Source: a virus
Virus record (IMG/VR): IMGVR_UViG_3300032897_000001
Span: 36,795 to 100,794 of that record
Length of the DNA stretch: 64,000 nucleotides
Direction: 5' to 3' (one strand)
Shown: positions 22,784-31,558 of the stretch, one piece after another
Layout: each line of letters begins with the position of its first letter
How positions within the stretch are numbered: position 1 is the first letter of the stretch
The notes under the pieces: model-generated
Databases searched by the model: none
Seen by the model: the letters and a program-made list of their open reading frames with translations, nothing else
What the model was told of the DNA's origin: nothing
Position numbers and translations under genes: made by a program

Positions 22784-24841
22784 TTACACGAACGTTACAG
22801 CGATGTTGTTCGCTGAAATGGAAGGGATTTGGTTCAACTGAACCTGCACAAAGGTTTGATTTGCCGTAGCAAATCCGCATAGAACCTGTGTCGCGGCTGT
22901 TGTAGTTGTTGGCACATAAGTAGATGGTGCCGCGGCTTGCTCGAATTGTGCACCAAATATCTGAATGTTTGTCGTGCTGGATGGATCGACACCTGTACTC
23001 AATAACACATTGTTAGAAAAACCACATAAAGCCAACAATGATGAAGATGCTGTGTTCAACATGGCGGTGATAGAACACCTGTAAAATCCATTAGTTGCCG
23101 CTGTTATTACTGCATAGAAATTAGTTACAGGAGCGGTTGACCCCGTCGCTGTAGGTACCGTTGCAATTATTCCCTGAGATACATCAAATGTTGCTTCTAC
23201 AAAATTTGAATTCGCACCATCTCCAAGATGAAGTGACAAAAAATTACCATTTCCCGGCTTTGCGTACACACTGAATGTGTAAACGAGTGCGACGGGAGGT
23301 TTATTTATTGTCTGGTTTATGTTACAATTAATCGTCCCGCCTCTTTGCCACAACCACGCATCCGTTGTTCCATCAGGAGACAGACTGTAGCTGCCCGTAA
23401 GAGTAACGGTGCCCGACACTGTCCAAGATGTGTTGAATGTATTCGATTGCAAAATTTGATTTGTTGCACCAAGGCTTGTTTGTGCTGTGCTTATCGTATA
23501 TACACCAGTTCCGCCTACTGTACCGCTGATTTGGGACACAATAGTTGTTGCGGGAACTATTGTTCCTGATCCATTGGATATGGAAAGCGTCTGTCCAGCA
23601 GAAATAGTTCCCGACACAAGTGATGTCACAGTCATCACTGTGCCGTTACAGTACATATAGGCAGAAGCAGCACCAGGGTTGTTATTAGAACCAATTGTGA
23701 CACTGATAACTTGTCCCTCTGCCCATGTTCCGAGTGCAGATATGGATGGTACAAACCGCGATGCCCAAATTTTGGCACCGATTGCCGCCTGGGGACCGTC
23801 CACAACATTAAGTGCATTGGGTGCACCATTCCCCGCATTAATAATGGCCTGTTGTATCAGCGTCGTCGCTGTTGCGGGAACTTGAATGCTGTTGACAATC
23901 TGAACAGAGAACAGAAGAGGCAGGGGATTCGGAATTTGATATGTGACTGAGTATGATGGATACGGCACCATCGCACTGGTGTCTTGCACAGTGACTGTTG
24001 TGTTACCCGCGGCATAGCCACAGCCGGGCGCCTTCCGAGACCATATAGCCTTGCCAACGGCCGATGGCGTGCCTCCGGCAGCCACGACATACACCGAATT
24101 CGCTGCCAATGTGACACCGTTTTGAGTGACAGGCGCGGCTGTAGCGTTCTCCAGGACGACTGCCTGTGTCACGCCAGGGACACCCAACACGGCTCCTAGT
24201 ATTGATGGCAAAGATCCCAGTGAATTCGCTGCTGTTGAAAGTTCTCTCCGATCTTCAAATGCAGCGGTGCTCTCAACATTTTGTCCCTGTACTCCTGACA
24301 ATATGGAAACCGTGTCCCACCCAGGAATTGCCTGATAAATCGACACAGTGGATGGAATGGCGAGCAATCCCGGAATCCGCGCGGCAAATGTTATGGATGT
24401 CGATCCGGTTACCCCGATCGTTCCTGCAGCAAGGCTTTGATATTGATTGTTGCTCTGATCAACAACCAAAGACCCCACCGGAATAACGGTACCGACTGCA
24501 CCAACACATTGGAGTGCCAATGTCGTCGGTGTCGCCGGTATCCGCTCCATAAAATAGATGCGGCCAATTGCGTCTTGAAACCTTCCCTCAGCATAAGCCG
24601 GGTCCGTCTGCGTCGAATAGAATAGAAATGTCGCATTAGCGTTGGCAATGATTGCTGCCATACTTGCCGCAAGTTGTCCCTGCGGTGTCGCGTTTGTCAG
24701 AGACCCTTGTGTTGTGCTGAAATTTAAATTTCCACCGAATGCAGCATTTATGTCAGCCTGCACACCTGTAAGAATAGCAGACTCTGCCGGAACAACAAAT
24801 CCCGTTGGGCCAAATGTAGGGACAGGGACATTAGTCGTCAC
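22784..24841 (-). CDS. Baseplate J-like protein with inserted beta domain and CBM-like C-terminus, 685 aa
   Basis: The first 330 residues have the Baseplate_J pattern: QGQLAASMAAIIANANATF, AYAEGRFQDAIGRIYFMERI, GWDTVSILSGVQGQNVES, EDRRELSTAANSLGSL and LGVPGVTQAVVLEN. At about residues 395-455 sits a module ending GGTGVYTIS that also occurs in the sheath, neck and cement proteins. The end (about 460-640) looks like a carbohydrate-binding sandwich: NTSWTVSGTVTLTG, YTFSVYAKPGNGNFLSL. The protein forms the baseplate wedge; the extra domains may touch host glycans. ATGA overlap with the gp25-like gene. Confidence 0.85.
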   Translation of the reverse strand: MTTNVPVPTFGPTGFVVPAESAILTGVQADINAAFGGNLNFSTTQGSLTNATPQGQLAASMAAIIANANATFLFYSTQTDPAYAEGRFQDAIGRIYFMERIPATPTTLALQCVGAVGTVIPVGSLVVDQSNNQYQSLAAGTIGVTGSTSITFAARIPGLLAIPSTVSIYQAIPGWDTVSILSGVQGQNVESTAAFEDRRELSTAANSLGSLPSILGAVLGVPGVTQAVVLENATAAPVTQNGVTLAANSVYVVAAGGTPSAVGKAIWSRKAPGCGYAAGNTTVTVQDTSAMVPYPSYSVTYQIPNPLPLLFSVQIVNSIQVPATATTLIQQAIINAGNGAPNALNVVDGPQAAIGAKIWASRFVPSISALGTWAEGQVISVTIGSNNNPGAASAYMYCNGTVMTVTSLVSGTISAGQTLSISNGSGTIVPATTIVSQISGTVGGTGVYTISTAQTSLGATNQILQSNTFNTSWTVSGTVTLTGSYSLSPDGTTDAWLWQRGGTINCNINQTINKPPVALVYTFSVYAKPGNGNFLSLHLGDGANSNFVEATFDVSQGIIATVPTATGSTAPVTNFYAVITAATNGFYRCSITAMLNTASSSLLALCGFSNNVLLSTGVDPSSTTNIQIFGAQFEQAAAPSTYVPTTTTAATQVLCGFATANQTFVQVQLNQIPSISANNIAVTFV

Positions 24842-25236
24842 GGGCTGACTACTCCATAAATAGCCGGGCTTTGCGAAGTTGTCCCGAAAGTCGCCACAGA
24901 TGTTCCTTTAGGACCGGTAATTTGAATTTGCCCGCTAACGACGCGATTAGCCGTTATGGCTGCTATATACACATTTACGCTTAAGACATCGGGAACAGTC
25001 TGTGCGGCGGCAACATAGCGTGCTTTAAGATATGCCAACGGCGGCATTTGGCCTAGAATTGCTTGAAAGTAGGGCACACCTTGTGTGGTGTCGTACCACA
25101 ATTCCCCCTGGAACAGTCGGCACGCACTAGCCGCATCCTGTGCCAATGAATAGGGTTCCGTCGCCATGGCGATATTGCCGCTGGAATCAACGACAAGATC
25201 CCAAGTGACTGTATCAAGTAAAAGAGTCGCCGCCAT
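24838..25236 (-). CDS. Baseplate wedge protein, gp25/Mu gp46-like, 132 aa
   Basis: DTVTWDLVVDSSGNIAMA then CRLFQGELWYDTTQGVPYF and LKARYVAAAQTVPDVLSVN: the RLF..E.WYDT..G..Y motif is characteristic of this family. It caps the tail-tube and starts sheath assembly together with the J protein. Overlaps the J gene by ATGA. Confidence 0.85.
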   Translation of the reverse strand: MAATLLLDTVTWDLVVDSSGNIAMATEPYSLAQDAASACRLFQGELWYDTTQGVPYFQAILGQMPPLAYLKARYVAAAQTVPDVLSVNVYIAAITANRVVSGQIQITGPKGTSVATFGTTSQSPAIYGVVSP

Positions 25237-25247
25237 TTATATAACTG

Positions 25248-25976
25248 TCAACTTCCGGGGTTAGGTGTACCACTAGGACCACTTCCACCGGAATTAGCAT
25301 GTGTATGCGTCTGCAGCCCGATTTGATCGCTACCACCATAACCCGCAATGACAGACCCTGTCACTTGAAGATTACCGCTAACTTTCACTGTATTGTTTGC
25401 AGGAGTGATCGTAATTCCCGAGGATGTCAGTTCAATCTTATTGTTGTTCTTGTCAACTATCGTGATTCCTTTGTCCGTTGCAGTGATGTACTGCTTCGGA
25501 GCATTGTTGAGAACACCGCCGATATAGAGCGAATCCGACATGCTGTTGCGGCGCTGTGAACCCGGCGTAACGGTTTGTGTGCTGCCTTGTTTGACCTGAT
25601 CTTTGAATGTCGAGATGTCCCGGTCTGCACAATGGATGTAACCAATATCATTGACTACAGGATCGCAGATAATGGCGAAATCCCCGCCATATACCCGTGT
25701 GTAAGGTATGTGGTAGATTGTGACGTGATCTTGCTTGACGTTTCCCCCGTCAATCTGTGACACAACTGGCTGCACATCTACAAAGCCTGCACCTGCCACA
25801 TCTCCGCGCTTTGCCGTAGTCTTTCCATCTTGAGCATAGACTTTGACCACGCGAACCGGCAGCATGGTCCGCATTTTCGCGACCATACGTTTTGCCTGAA
25901 ACAGGACGCGATTATAATCGCTGTTAGTGTCAGGAGGCAGCATATACCCTGTGCCGCTTGTGGTTCCATTGCTCAT
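25248..25976 (-). CDS. Baseplate spike protein (Gp138/Mu gp45-like), 242 aa
   Basis: PVRVVKVYAQDG, VDVQPVVSQIDGG, HIPYTRVYGGDFAIICDP and NDIGYIHCADRDISTFK form the OB-fold region of phage membrane-piercing spikes. The C-terminus has repeats (GVLNNAPKQYITATDKG, NNTVKVSGNLQVTGSV) of the beta-helical needle and ends HTHAN, a metal-binding tip. The tip punctures the outer membrane. Confidence 0.88.
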   Translation of the reverse strand: MSNGTTSGTGYMLPPDTNSDYNRVLFQAKRMVAKMRTMLPVRVVKVYAQDGKTTAKRGDVAGAGFVDVQPVVSQIDGGNVKQDHVTIYHIPYTRVYGGDFAIICDPVVNDIGYIHCADRDISTFKDQVKQGSTQTVTPGSQRRNSMSDSLYIGGVLNNAPKQYITATDKGITIVDKNNNKIELTSSGITITPANNTVKVSGNLQVTGSVIAGYGGSDQIGLQTHTHANSGGSGPSGTPNPGS

Positions 25977-26317
25977 GTACTGACACCATAAACAGGGGGA
26001 CTTTGTCCGTATGTTGTAGGCAAATCAGCCGGCACAAGATGAAATAGCTGAAAGCGGCTGCCTAGTCCTGTATAAGTAGGATCACTGGTGCCTTGTGTAT
26101 CATAGAAAGCAAGATCCCCCGTGAATCCTAGATATATAGAACGGACAATATAGTTTGCATTCAAACACAACACACCTTGTATGATCGGTGAATTATTGAC
26201 AAATACATCACAAAACAATCCCCAAAAACTTTGATATATGTTTAGTGTACAGTTCTGCCCAGAAAGCACTATGTGCAATGTTTGAGATGGTACAGCGTTA
26301 AGAGGTACGATAAGCAC
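25973..26317 (-). CDS. Baseplate plug-like tail protein, 114 aa
   Basis: GTG 26317 follows GGGTGAAG and lies just after the stop of the upstream gene. VLIVPLNAVPSQTLHIVLSG then NIYQSFWGLFCDVFVNN, and TGLGSRFQLFHLVPADLP. This resembles the small phage baseplate-plug family that follows gpV-type genes. Ends with an ATGA junction at the spike gene. Confidence 0.6.
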   Translation of the reverse strand: MLIVPLNAVPSQTLHIVLSGQNCTLNIYQSFWGLFCDVFVNNSPIIQGVLCLNANYIVRSIYLGFTGDLAFYDTQGTSDPTYTGLGSRFQLFHLVPADLPTTYGQSPPVYGVST

Positions 26318-26321
26318 AGCT

Positions 26322-26945
26322 TCACCCGAAAGAACTGGTTGACGGGAACACGACACCGGAACTAGAACTCTGTGGTGTGACAAACCCGTTTTGTGCTGAA
26401 GACGCACTGGCTGGATTTTGAACACTTGTTGCGTTCAAGCCACCTGCAGTCTGTACCAACACTTGCGACACCCACACATCAACCACAACAAGTCCCACAC
26501 CTTGATTAGATATTCGTCTGTAGTCATAGTGCGTGATGTTGCATCCGATGTAAGTGAATTCCGGGGTTGACACGTCGTACTGATTTAGCGTCGCTGCTGC
26601 CGCAGCTACACTCGTTAAGAGATTCGTCCTGGATTGTGGAGACGCTCCCGAGGAAAAGCGTACTTTTGCGAGAAACGGTGTCAACACCTTATCATAGGAT
26701 TCAAACTGTCCCTGTTCCACCGGATAATCAGAAATCGTCCATTCAGCACGGTATTCAAATCCGATCACAGATTCGGCTGTGATCACGGGCGCGCCAGATA
26801 AAAAAATTCCCCACTGTGGCCCGAATACTGCCGAAAATTGTGATACAAGATCCTGCGTCAGAAGTGCTGGCTGGGTAAAGCCCGCAGCAAAATTGACGTT
26901 GGGAACGCCTGCAACGTTGGGTACGTTGACAGAAACTGTTGCCAT
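26322..26945 (-). CDS. Conserved tail/baseplate protein, 207 aa
   Basis: The ATG at 26945 begins MATVSVNVPNVAGVP. Central features: WTISDYPVEQGQFESYDKV, then a long helix and ITHYDYRRISNQGVGLVVVD, typical of a conserved myovirus baseplate protein often annotated as hypothetical or gp53/LysM-neighbour. The VEQGxFxxYDKV stretch is the strongest link. No catalytic motif. Confidence 0.65.
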   Translation of the reverse strand: MATVSVNVPNVAGVPNVNFAAGFTQPALLTQDLVSQFSAVFGPQWGIFLSGAPVITAESVIGFEYRAEWTISDYPVEQGQFESYDKVLTPFLAKVRFSSGASPQSRTNLLTSVAAAAATLNQYDVSTPEFTYIGCNITHYDYRRISNQGVGLVVVDVWVSQVLVQTAGGLNATSVQNPASASSAQNGFVTPQSSSSGVVFPSTSSFG

Positions 26946-26978
26946 CAGTAGCCACACACCTGGACAGGAGTAACCACC

Positions 26979-27269
26979 ATGTTATCCATTGTATGGATCA
27001 TATTATCCGTTATCGTTGGTCGCATCGCTACAGAACGAGGCCGCGGTTATGCGGAATGGACACTGTTTGCATTGCTCGTGTCCCCCATCATTGCCCTATT
27101 GTTTCTTTCAGTAGCGCCTATTAGAGCCCCTATTCACACACAAGTCATGGAGCCCGCTTTGATGTCACCTAAGCAAGGAACCGGCATTACACAACAAGAA
27201 TTCGTTGTTGCAACAATCTGCGTCGCTACGCTGATTGTAATTATCAAACTGGTAGAAGCGTGGTTATGA
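26979..27269 (+). CDS. Small membrane protein on the opposite strand, 96 aa
   Basis: It lies on the plus strand, inside the minus-strand late operon. It has AGGAG upstream of its ATG and a possible promoter (TTGACA at 26926-26931, weak -10 after 17 bases). Three hydrophobic stretches (VWIILSVIVGRIA, TLFALLVSPIIALLFLS, FVVATICVATLIVIIKL) predict a small multi-span membrane protein. RGYAEWTLFALLVSP resembles small bacterial inner-membrane proteins. Possible holin-like, immunity or superinfection-exclusion role. It overlaps the end of the converging hub gene by 6 bases. Confidence 0.6.
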   Translation: MLSIVWIILSVIVGRIATERGRGYAEWTLFALLVSPIIALLFLSVAPIRAPIHTQVMEPALMSPKQGTGITQQEFVVATICVATLIVIIKLVEAWL

Positions 27270-28202
27270 GGATATCGGGGGAGAACTGTTCTTCCCCGGG
27301 TCCCATGCCTCTATGGTGGTAAACCATTCGCCATTCGGCGTAAGACATTGCAAATTGTGCTCTATCTTGCTGATAGTCCATGTGCCATTTGCAGGCGTAA
27401 TGCTGCTTTGAATCTGGACCTGTCCGCCGATTCGCAAATCATTGTTGAACAGGGTCCGTACCTTGATTCCGACGCTCGACTGGGATGGATAGCCTACCAT
27501 CCCAGTTTGTGGAGATATCAAGGGTGTTGCTCCGGAGCGGCTTCCTGTCTTGGGCCAAATCGCTAACACGCCTCTGTCCAGAGTCCAATTGATGCCGGCA
27601 TGTTCCGCAAGAGCCAATGCCTGCGCGCGCGGTGATCCGGGCAAGTAGGGATAGGCTATTTTCACAGACACGCCGTTGTTCTCAAATTGAACTCCCATCT
27701 GGCCTGCGATTTGGTTCATTAATTGCGCGACATCTGCTGACTTGTTGTTAACAGATGTTGGCTTGACATTTAAAGCGTCTTCACGACTGCCGCCATGTGC
27801 GATGACATGAAATGGTAGATTTGGCCCACCTTGGAAGTCTGACACAGCTTGCCAAATTGTTCCCTGATAGACCAACGTCATATTCTGTGGTGCAGGGAAC
27901 CCGGCTGCTCCCTGGGGGACACTAGATTCCCCAGCATACACCTTGATTTGATCTGCTCCGGGCTTCTGCCCTACCCAGCCTAGTGTGGACAACTGATTCA
28001 TGTGTGACAACGTCATTCCATAAATCATAAGATCCAGTTCAGGCATGGAATTTCCTGCCCACGCTACTGCGTGACACGTCATCCGTAAGCCAGCTAAATC
28101 AAGAGCAGAAAATGCCCCGCTACCCGATGTGAATGATGCACTTAGAATTTTAGTAGTGAATGCCACGCCATCACTCCAGTGACGTGTTACTGTGAACTGC
28201 AT
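27264..28202 (-). CDS. Baseplate hub protein (gp27/gp44-like), 312 aa
   Basis: Domain pattern of phage baseplate hub proteins: GLRMTCHAVAW, PELDLMIYGMTLSHMNQLST, VYAGESSVPQG, WQAVSDFQGGPNLPFHVIAH, and the C-terminal IGGQVQIQSSITPANGTWTISKIEHN. It forms the trimeric hub around the tail tube, linking tape measure and spike. Overlaps the small tape measure gene by 32 bases. Confidence 0.78.
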   Translation of the reverse strand: MQFTVTRHWSDGVAFTTKILSASFTSGSGAFSALDLAGLRMTCHAVAWAGNSMPELDLMIYGMTLSHMNQLSTLGWVGQKPGADQIKVYAGESSVPQGAAGFPAPQNMTLVYQGTIWQAVSDFQGGPNLPFHVIAHGGSREDALNVKPTSVNNKSADVAQLMNQIAGQMGVQFENNGVSVKIAYPYLPGSPRAQALALAEHAGINWTLDRGVLAIWPKTGSRSGATPLISPQTGMVGYPSQSSVGIKVRTLFNNDLRIGGQVQIQSSITPANGTWTISKIEHNLQCLTPNGEWFTTIEAWDPGKNSSPPISS

Positions 28203-29646
28203 ACGATCCGACGTTTAGCGCCATCTCAGAAGATGCTGGAGCATGTCCTAATTTGGTATCGGACGTCGTTGTGTTGAAACTCATGCTTCCAATCGTGACA
28301 TTGGAAGCGTTGCTTGTTGTGGTTGCAGACGACACACTACCACGTGTTGCTGCCGCAGCATAGCGCGGCAAATCAAGCGCCGACCGTGGTCCAAGCAGCG
28401 TACGCCCAAAACTATCCGGTGTGCGGTGCTCTAGAGTAGCTGGAACATGTGTGCCGCTAGGCGCTCCAGGTACACTACCTTCTGTTGCTCCAAGAACCCC
28501 TGATGATGGAAGAACGGGGAAAGGTTCCCGAGTGCTTGGCAACAACAAACCCGATCCTGACGCACCTTCTGTTGCAGATGGGAACACACTACGCCACATA
28601 TCACCAAACCAATTTCCAATCCGATTTGGAGGTACAGGCATTCCCCCACGATCAGCATTAGGGGGACGCGTGCCCGATGACGGCGGCACATAAACCGGTG
28701 CTGGCCCTGTACGCGATCCGCCTAACCAAGAAGGTCCCCATGTGGGAGCAGGAATCCCTGTAGGTTGGGCACCGCCACTAGGTCCTTTCAACCATGAAGG
28801 AAAATCAAAGTCCTTTAATTTTGTTAAAATTTCCTGGAGTCCCACAAGTGCCTTGTGCAGCGGGTTTGCTAATTTTTCCACAACTGCAATTCCGAGATTT
28901 GTTGCTGCTGAAGCAACAGCGCTAAAATCTGTCTGCAATTGCTTCATTGCATCTACAGAAGGCTTTGTGATAGTTCCAACACGCTCGCGTTGAAAACGGA
29001 TGGCTTCCTCAAGTCTGCTTCCCGAAGCAAACAGCGTTATTACCTCTTGAGATACCCCAAGAGACTGCAATCTCTGAAGACGCTCGGCAGTAGATTCATT
29101 TAACCGATCTGCTGCAGCCGTCACATCCTTAAGAATTTTGAAGATATCAAAAAGCCGTGTCTTTGCGTCATAATAATTCCGTTCGTCAATACCATAATAT
29201 TGAAGCGTCCTGCGAATGCCTAGATCAACCTCACCCGTGCCGTGTGGCCCCATCTTCTGTAACGCCTCTTGGAGATGGGCCATCCCCTGGAGCAACCTTT
29301 CCCCCGCGCCACTGCCTGCAACAGCCTCTGCGGCCTGTTTCCACGCAGAAAGTTCCTCTACAGTCCCGCCAATGACTTCGGAGAGGTTCCCAAAACTTGT
29401 CGTTGCCTCTGCCGTGTGTTTCGTCCAGTCTATTGCATGCAAAATAGCTTCAACAGAAAGGAACGCCGCAGCAAGCGGCTGAACGACACGAAACAGTCCT
29501 GTGAATACAGCCTCAAGTCCCTTGGCATGTTGTTCTTGTTGATCACGAGCAGACTTGACTTGTGCTGTTATAGCCCTGAGAGACGTGATAAAATCACGTG
29601 AATCAAGTTGTAGTTCTAGCGCAAGTGTTTCAACTACAGTGGCCAT
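28171..29646 (-). CDS. Tape-measure-like protein B, 491 aa
   Basis: It begins ATG at 29646 exactly adjacent to the end of tape measure A. Its N-terminus (TVVETLALELQLDSRDF) is an Ile/Leu-rich repeat similar in layout to the paralogue upstream. Residues about 40-90 are hydrophobic (QPLAAAFLSVEAILHAI), then long helices, and the last third is Pro/Gly-rich, ending in a beta-rich tail. No peptidase motif. Probably the second tape-measure or tail-tip part. Confidence 0.78.
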   Translation of the reverse strand: MATVVETLALELQLDSRDFITSLRAITAQVKSARDQQEQHAKGLEAVFTGLFRVVQPLAAAFLSVEAILHAIDWTKHTAEATTSFGNLSEVIGGTVEELSAWKQAAEAVAGSGAGERLLQGMAHLQEALQKMGPHGTGEVDLGIRRTLQYYGIDERNYYDAKTRLFDIFKILKDVTAAADRLNESTAERLQRLQSLGVSQEVITLFASGSRLEEAIRFQRERVGTITKPSVDAMKQLQTDFSAVASAATNLGIAVVEKLANPLHKALVGLQEILTKLKDFDFPSWLKGPSGGAQPTGIPAPTWGPSWLGGSRTGPAPVYVPPSSGTRPPNADRGGMPVPPNRIGNWFGDMWRSVFPSATEGASGSGLLLPSTREPFPVLPSSGVLGATEGSVPGAPSGTHVPATLEHRTPDSFGRTLLGPRSALDLPRYAAAATRGSVSSATTTSNASNVTIGSMSFNTTTSDTKLGHAPASSEMALNVGSYAVHSNTSLE

Positions 29647-31557
29647 TTAATTCGCCGGCACCAAGTTCAGTTCCCGACCAACATGATTGCGGATATCGTG
29701 TGCGATTCCTGCCGCATCTGTCGCATGTGTGTTGACAATGACCTGATTAACGTGCGCCTCACTACTCTGTTGAATGATGCGTGGCCGGGACAAGCTTGCA
29801 GCCGCTGCCGCAGCACTTGCACCAGTTGCAACATTTGGCTTTCTCAACAAACTTTGCGGAGATGGCACATAAGGTTTGACAGTGAATCTAGAGTCGGTGG
29901 GGAAGTCCCGTCCATAGCCCATCTGTTCAGCAAGTGGTGCGGATATGTCCACACCGCGCCCTGTCCAAGCAGCCGGACCACGGTCGATCAGCGGCGTTAC
30001 AAACTTCCGTCCATCCGGCGTAGTAACCTCATAAAGGTCACCCATGCGTCCGCCACTTGGCAGGGCAATCCCCGCGGTCGTTGCTGCAGAACGTCCTGAA
30101 GCGGTTCTAATGTCGTTGAACATACTTCCACGAACGGCGGAACCTCCACCACCTCCACCGGGTCCTCGCCACTCGAAATGGCCGAAATCCGGGCTTCGCC
30201 AATCTCCCCCGGAAAGCATGTTATTTTTCTTGAGTATCTCACGAAGCGCTTGTGGGTTGTTCTGTGCCCATTCAGAAAATCTGCGGGTAACAACATTGCG
30301 GCTGATTTGCCCATAATCTATCGCAGTGCCATATGCATGTTGAGACCACATCGCGCGACCCGCGATCGTTCGCCGATTGTATGCTCCAATTTCTTCTACA
30401 GGTGCACCTGCAGCAACCAAATCGTCAACGAACCCCTTCATATCAGATGCTGCAGCCCGATTAACTTTCATCGGTCCTGCTGCCGTCTGCACGGTGATAA
30501 GATCGCTCTCCGTTGGCAACGGTCCGCGCATATAGTTAGCGCCACCACGTGTTCCAGTGCTTGGACCACCCGTGGCAGATGGTGTAACAGATGGAGTTGC
30601 TGTTGGCGCTACAGATGGCATTACAGATGGTGCTGCAGTGCTTCCTTTAAAGGACAAAGGAGTTTTAGCAGCAATTCCGCCACCAGTAATCGTATCTATT
30701 TCTTCAACCGTAGATGTCCCAAATACTGCTTTTTCTATACCACTAACCCACTTGATCGCTCTAAGCGTTAGATCGAGCAATTCGTGTAAAAACGGTTCCA
30801 GCATTGTAACAGTGTTAAGCCGCAACAAATCGGCTGCTGTCCGCACATTGGTGATGTCCGTCTGCAACCGTTCCATCGCCTGTACTTGCGGTGTTGTCGG
30901 TGTTCCTAATTTATTTTTCTGTTTTTCCAGTTCCTCTAGAAGCTGTTTCTGTTTTGTCAAAACGACAATATCACCATAAGACAGTGGCAATCCCGGAAAC
31001 CATTGTCGCGCCTCAGCAGGAGATATTCGCTTGCGTTCAAGCTGTTTAGCAGCTTCCTGTAAGATTTGCTCAGGTTCCATATTTGCCAGGGATTTCCCTG
31101 TCAATTGCCCGAGACTATTCAACCATTGTGGAGGGTGCGCCATAACACCCTGCTTTATAGACACAAGGTCCGACTTCATCTTGGCGAGTGTTGCCAAGAT
31201 TCCTGTATCCGTACCCGCAATGGCACGGAACGCCTGTGCATATAATTGCGTGCGTTCTACTGTGGAATCAATGCTCTCAGCAAACCTGCCCATTGCACTG
31301 CCGGCTTTTGCAACATCTTCAATGAGTTTCTTAAATCCTTCAAATGTCAGGACAATGCCAAATAATTTGGCAACACCTTTAAAAACAGAATCAATCTGGA
31401 AATTGACGTTTTTTATGCTGCGCTCAAAATTAGTACCCTGCTGTTCCAATGCACGTTGCGCCGAAGACATCGCGGCCTGTGCCTGCGATTGCCCTTGGAG
31501 CAACGCTGAAATATCAAGCTCAATCTGAATCGTTATAATGTCGTTAACAGTCGCCAC
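29647..31557 (-). CDS. Tape measure protein A with M15 peptidase and RlpA-like domains, 636 aa
   Basis: Starts at GTG 31557 directly after the chaperone stop. The first 290 residues are helical with a hydrophobic segment near 60-85. Near residues 404-415 SQHAYGTAIDYG and at about 455-462 PDFGHFEW give the H-x(6)-D and HxE-type zinc ligands of M15/VanY-like D-Ala-D-Ala peptidases. Near 522-535 IDRGPAAWTGRGVD and then DISAPLAEQMGYG match the RlpA double-psi beta barrel (lytic transglycosylase). The fused enzymes would cut peptidoglycan while the tail injects DNA. Length is modest for a tape measure. Confidence 0.85.
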   Translation of the reverse strand: MATVNDIITIQIELDISALLQGQSQAQAAMSSAQRALEQQGTNFERSIKNVNFQIDSVFKGVAKLFGIVLTFEGFKKLIEDVAKAGSAMGRFAESIDSTVERTQLYAQAFRAIAGTDTGILATLAKMKSDLVSIKQGVMAHPPQWLNSLGQLTGKSLANMEPEQILQEAAKQLERKRISPAEARQWFPGLPLSYGDIVVLTKQKQLLEELEKQKNKLGTPTTPQVQAMERLQTDITNVRTAADLLRLNTVTMLEPFLHELLDLTLRAIKWVSGIEKAVFGTSTVEEIDTITGGGIAAKTPLSFKGSTAAPSVMPSVAPTATPSVTPSATGGPSTGTRGGANYMRGPLPTESDLITVQTAAGPMKVNRAAASDMKGFVDDLVAAGAPVEEIGAYNRRTIAGRAMWSQHAYGTAIDYGQISRNVVTRRFSEWAQNNPQALREILKKNNMLSGGDWRSPDFGHFEWRGPGGGGGGSAVRGSMFNDIRTASGRSAATTAGIALPSGGRMGDLYEVTTPDGRKFVTPLIDRGPAAWTGRGVDISAPLAEQMGYGRDFPTDSRFTVKPYVPSPQSLLRKPNVATGASAAAAAASLSRPRIIQQSSEAHVNQVIVNTHATDAAGIAHDIRNHVGRELNLVPAN

Positions 31558-31558
31558 G

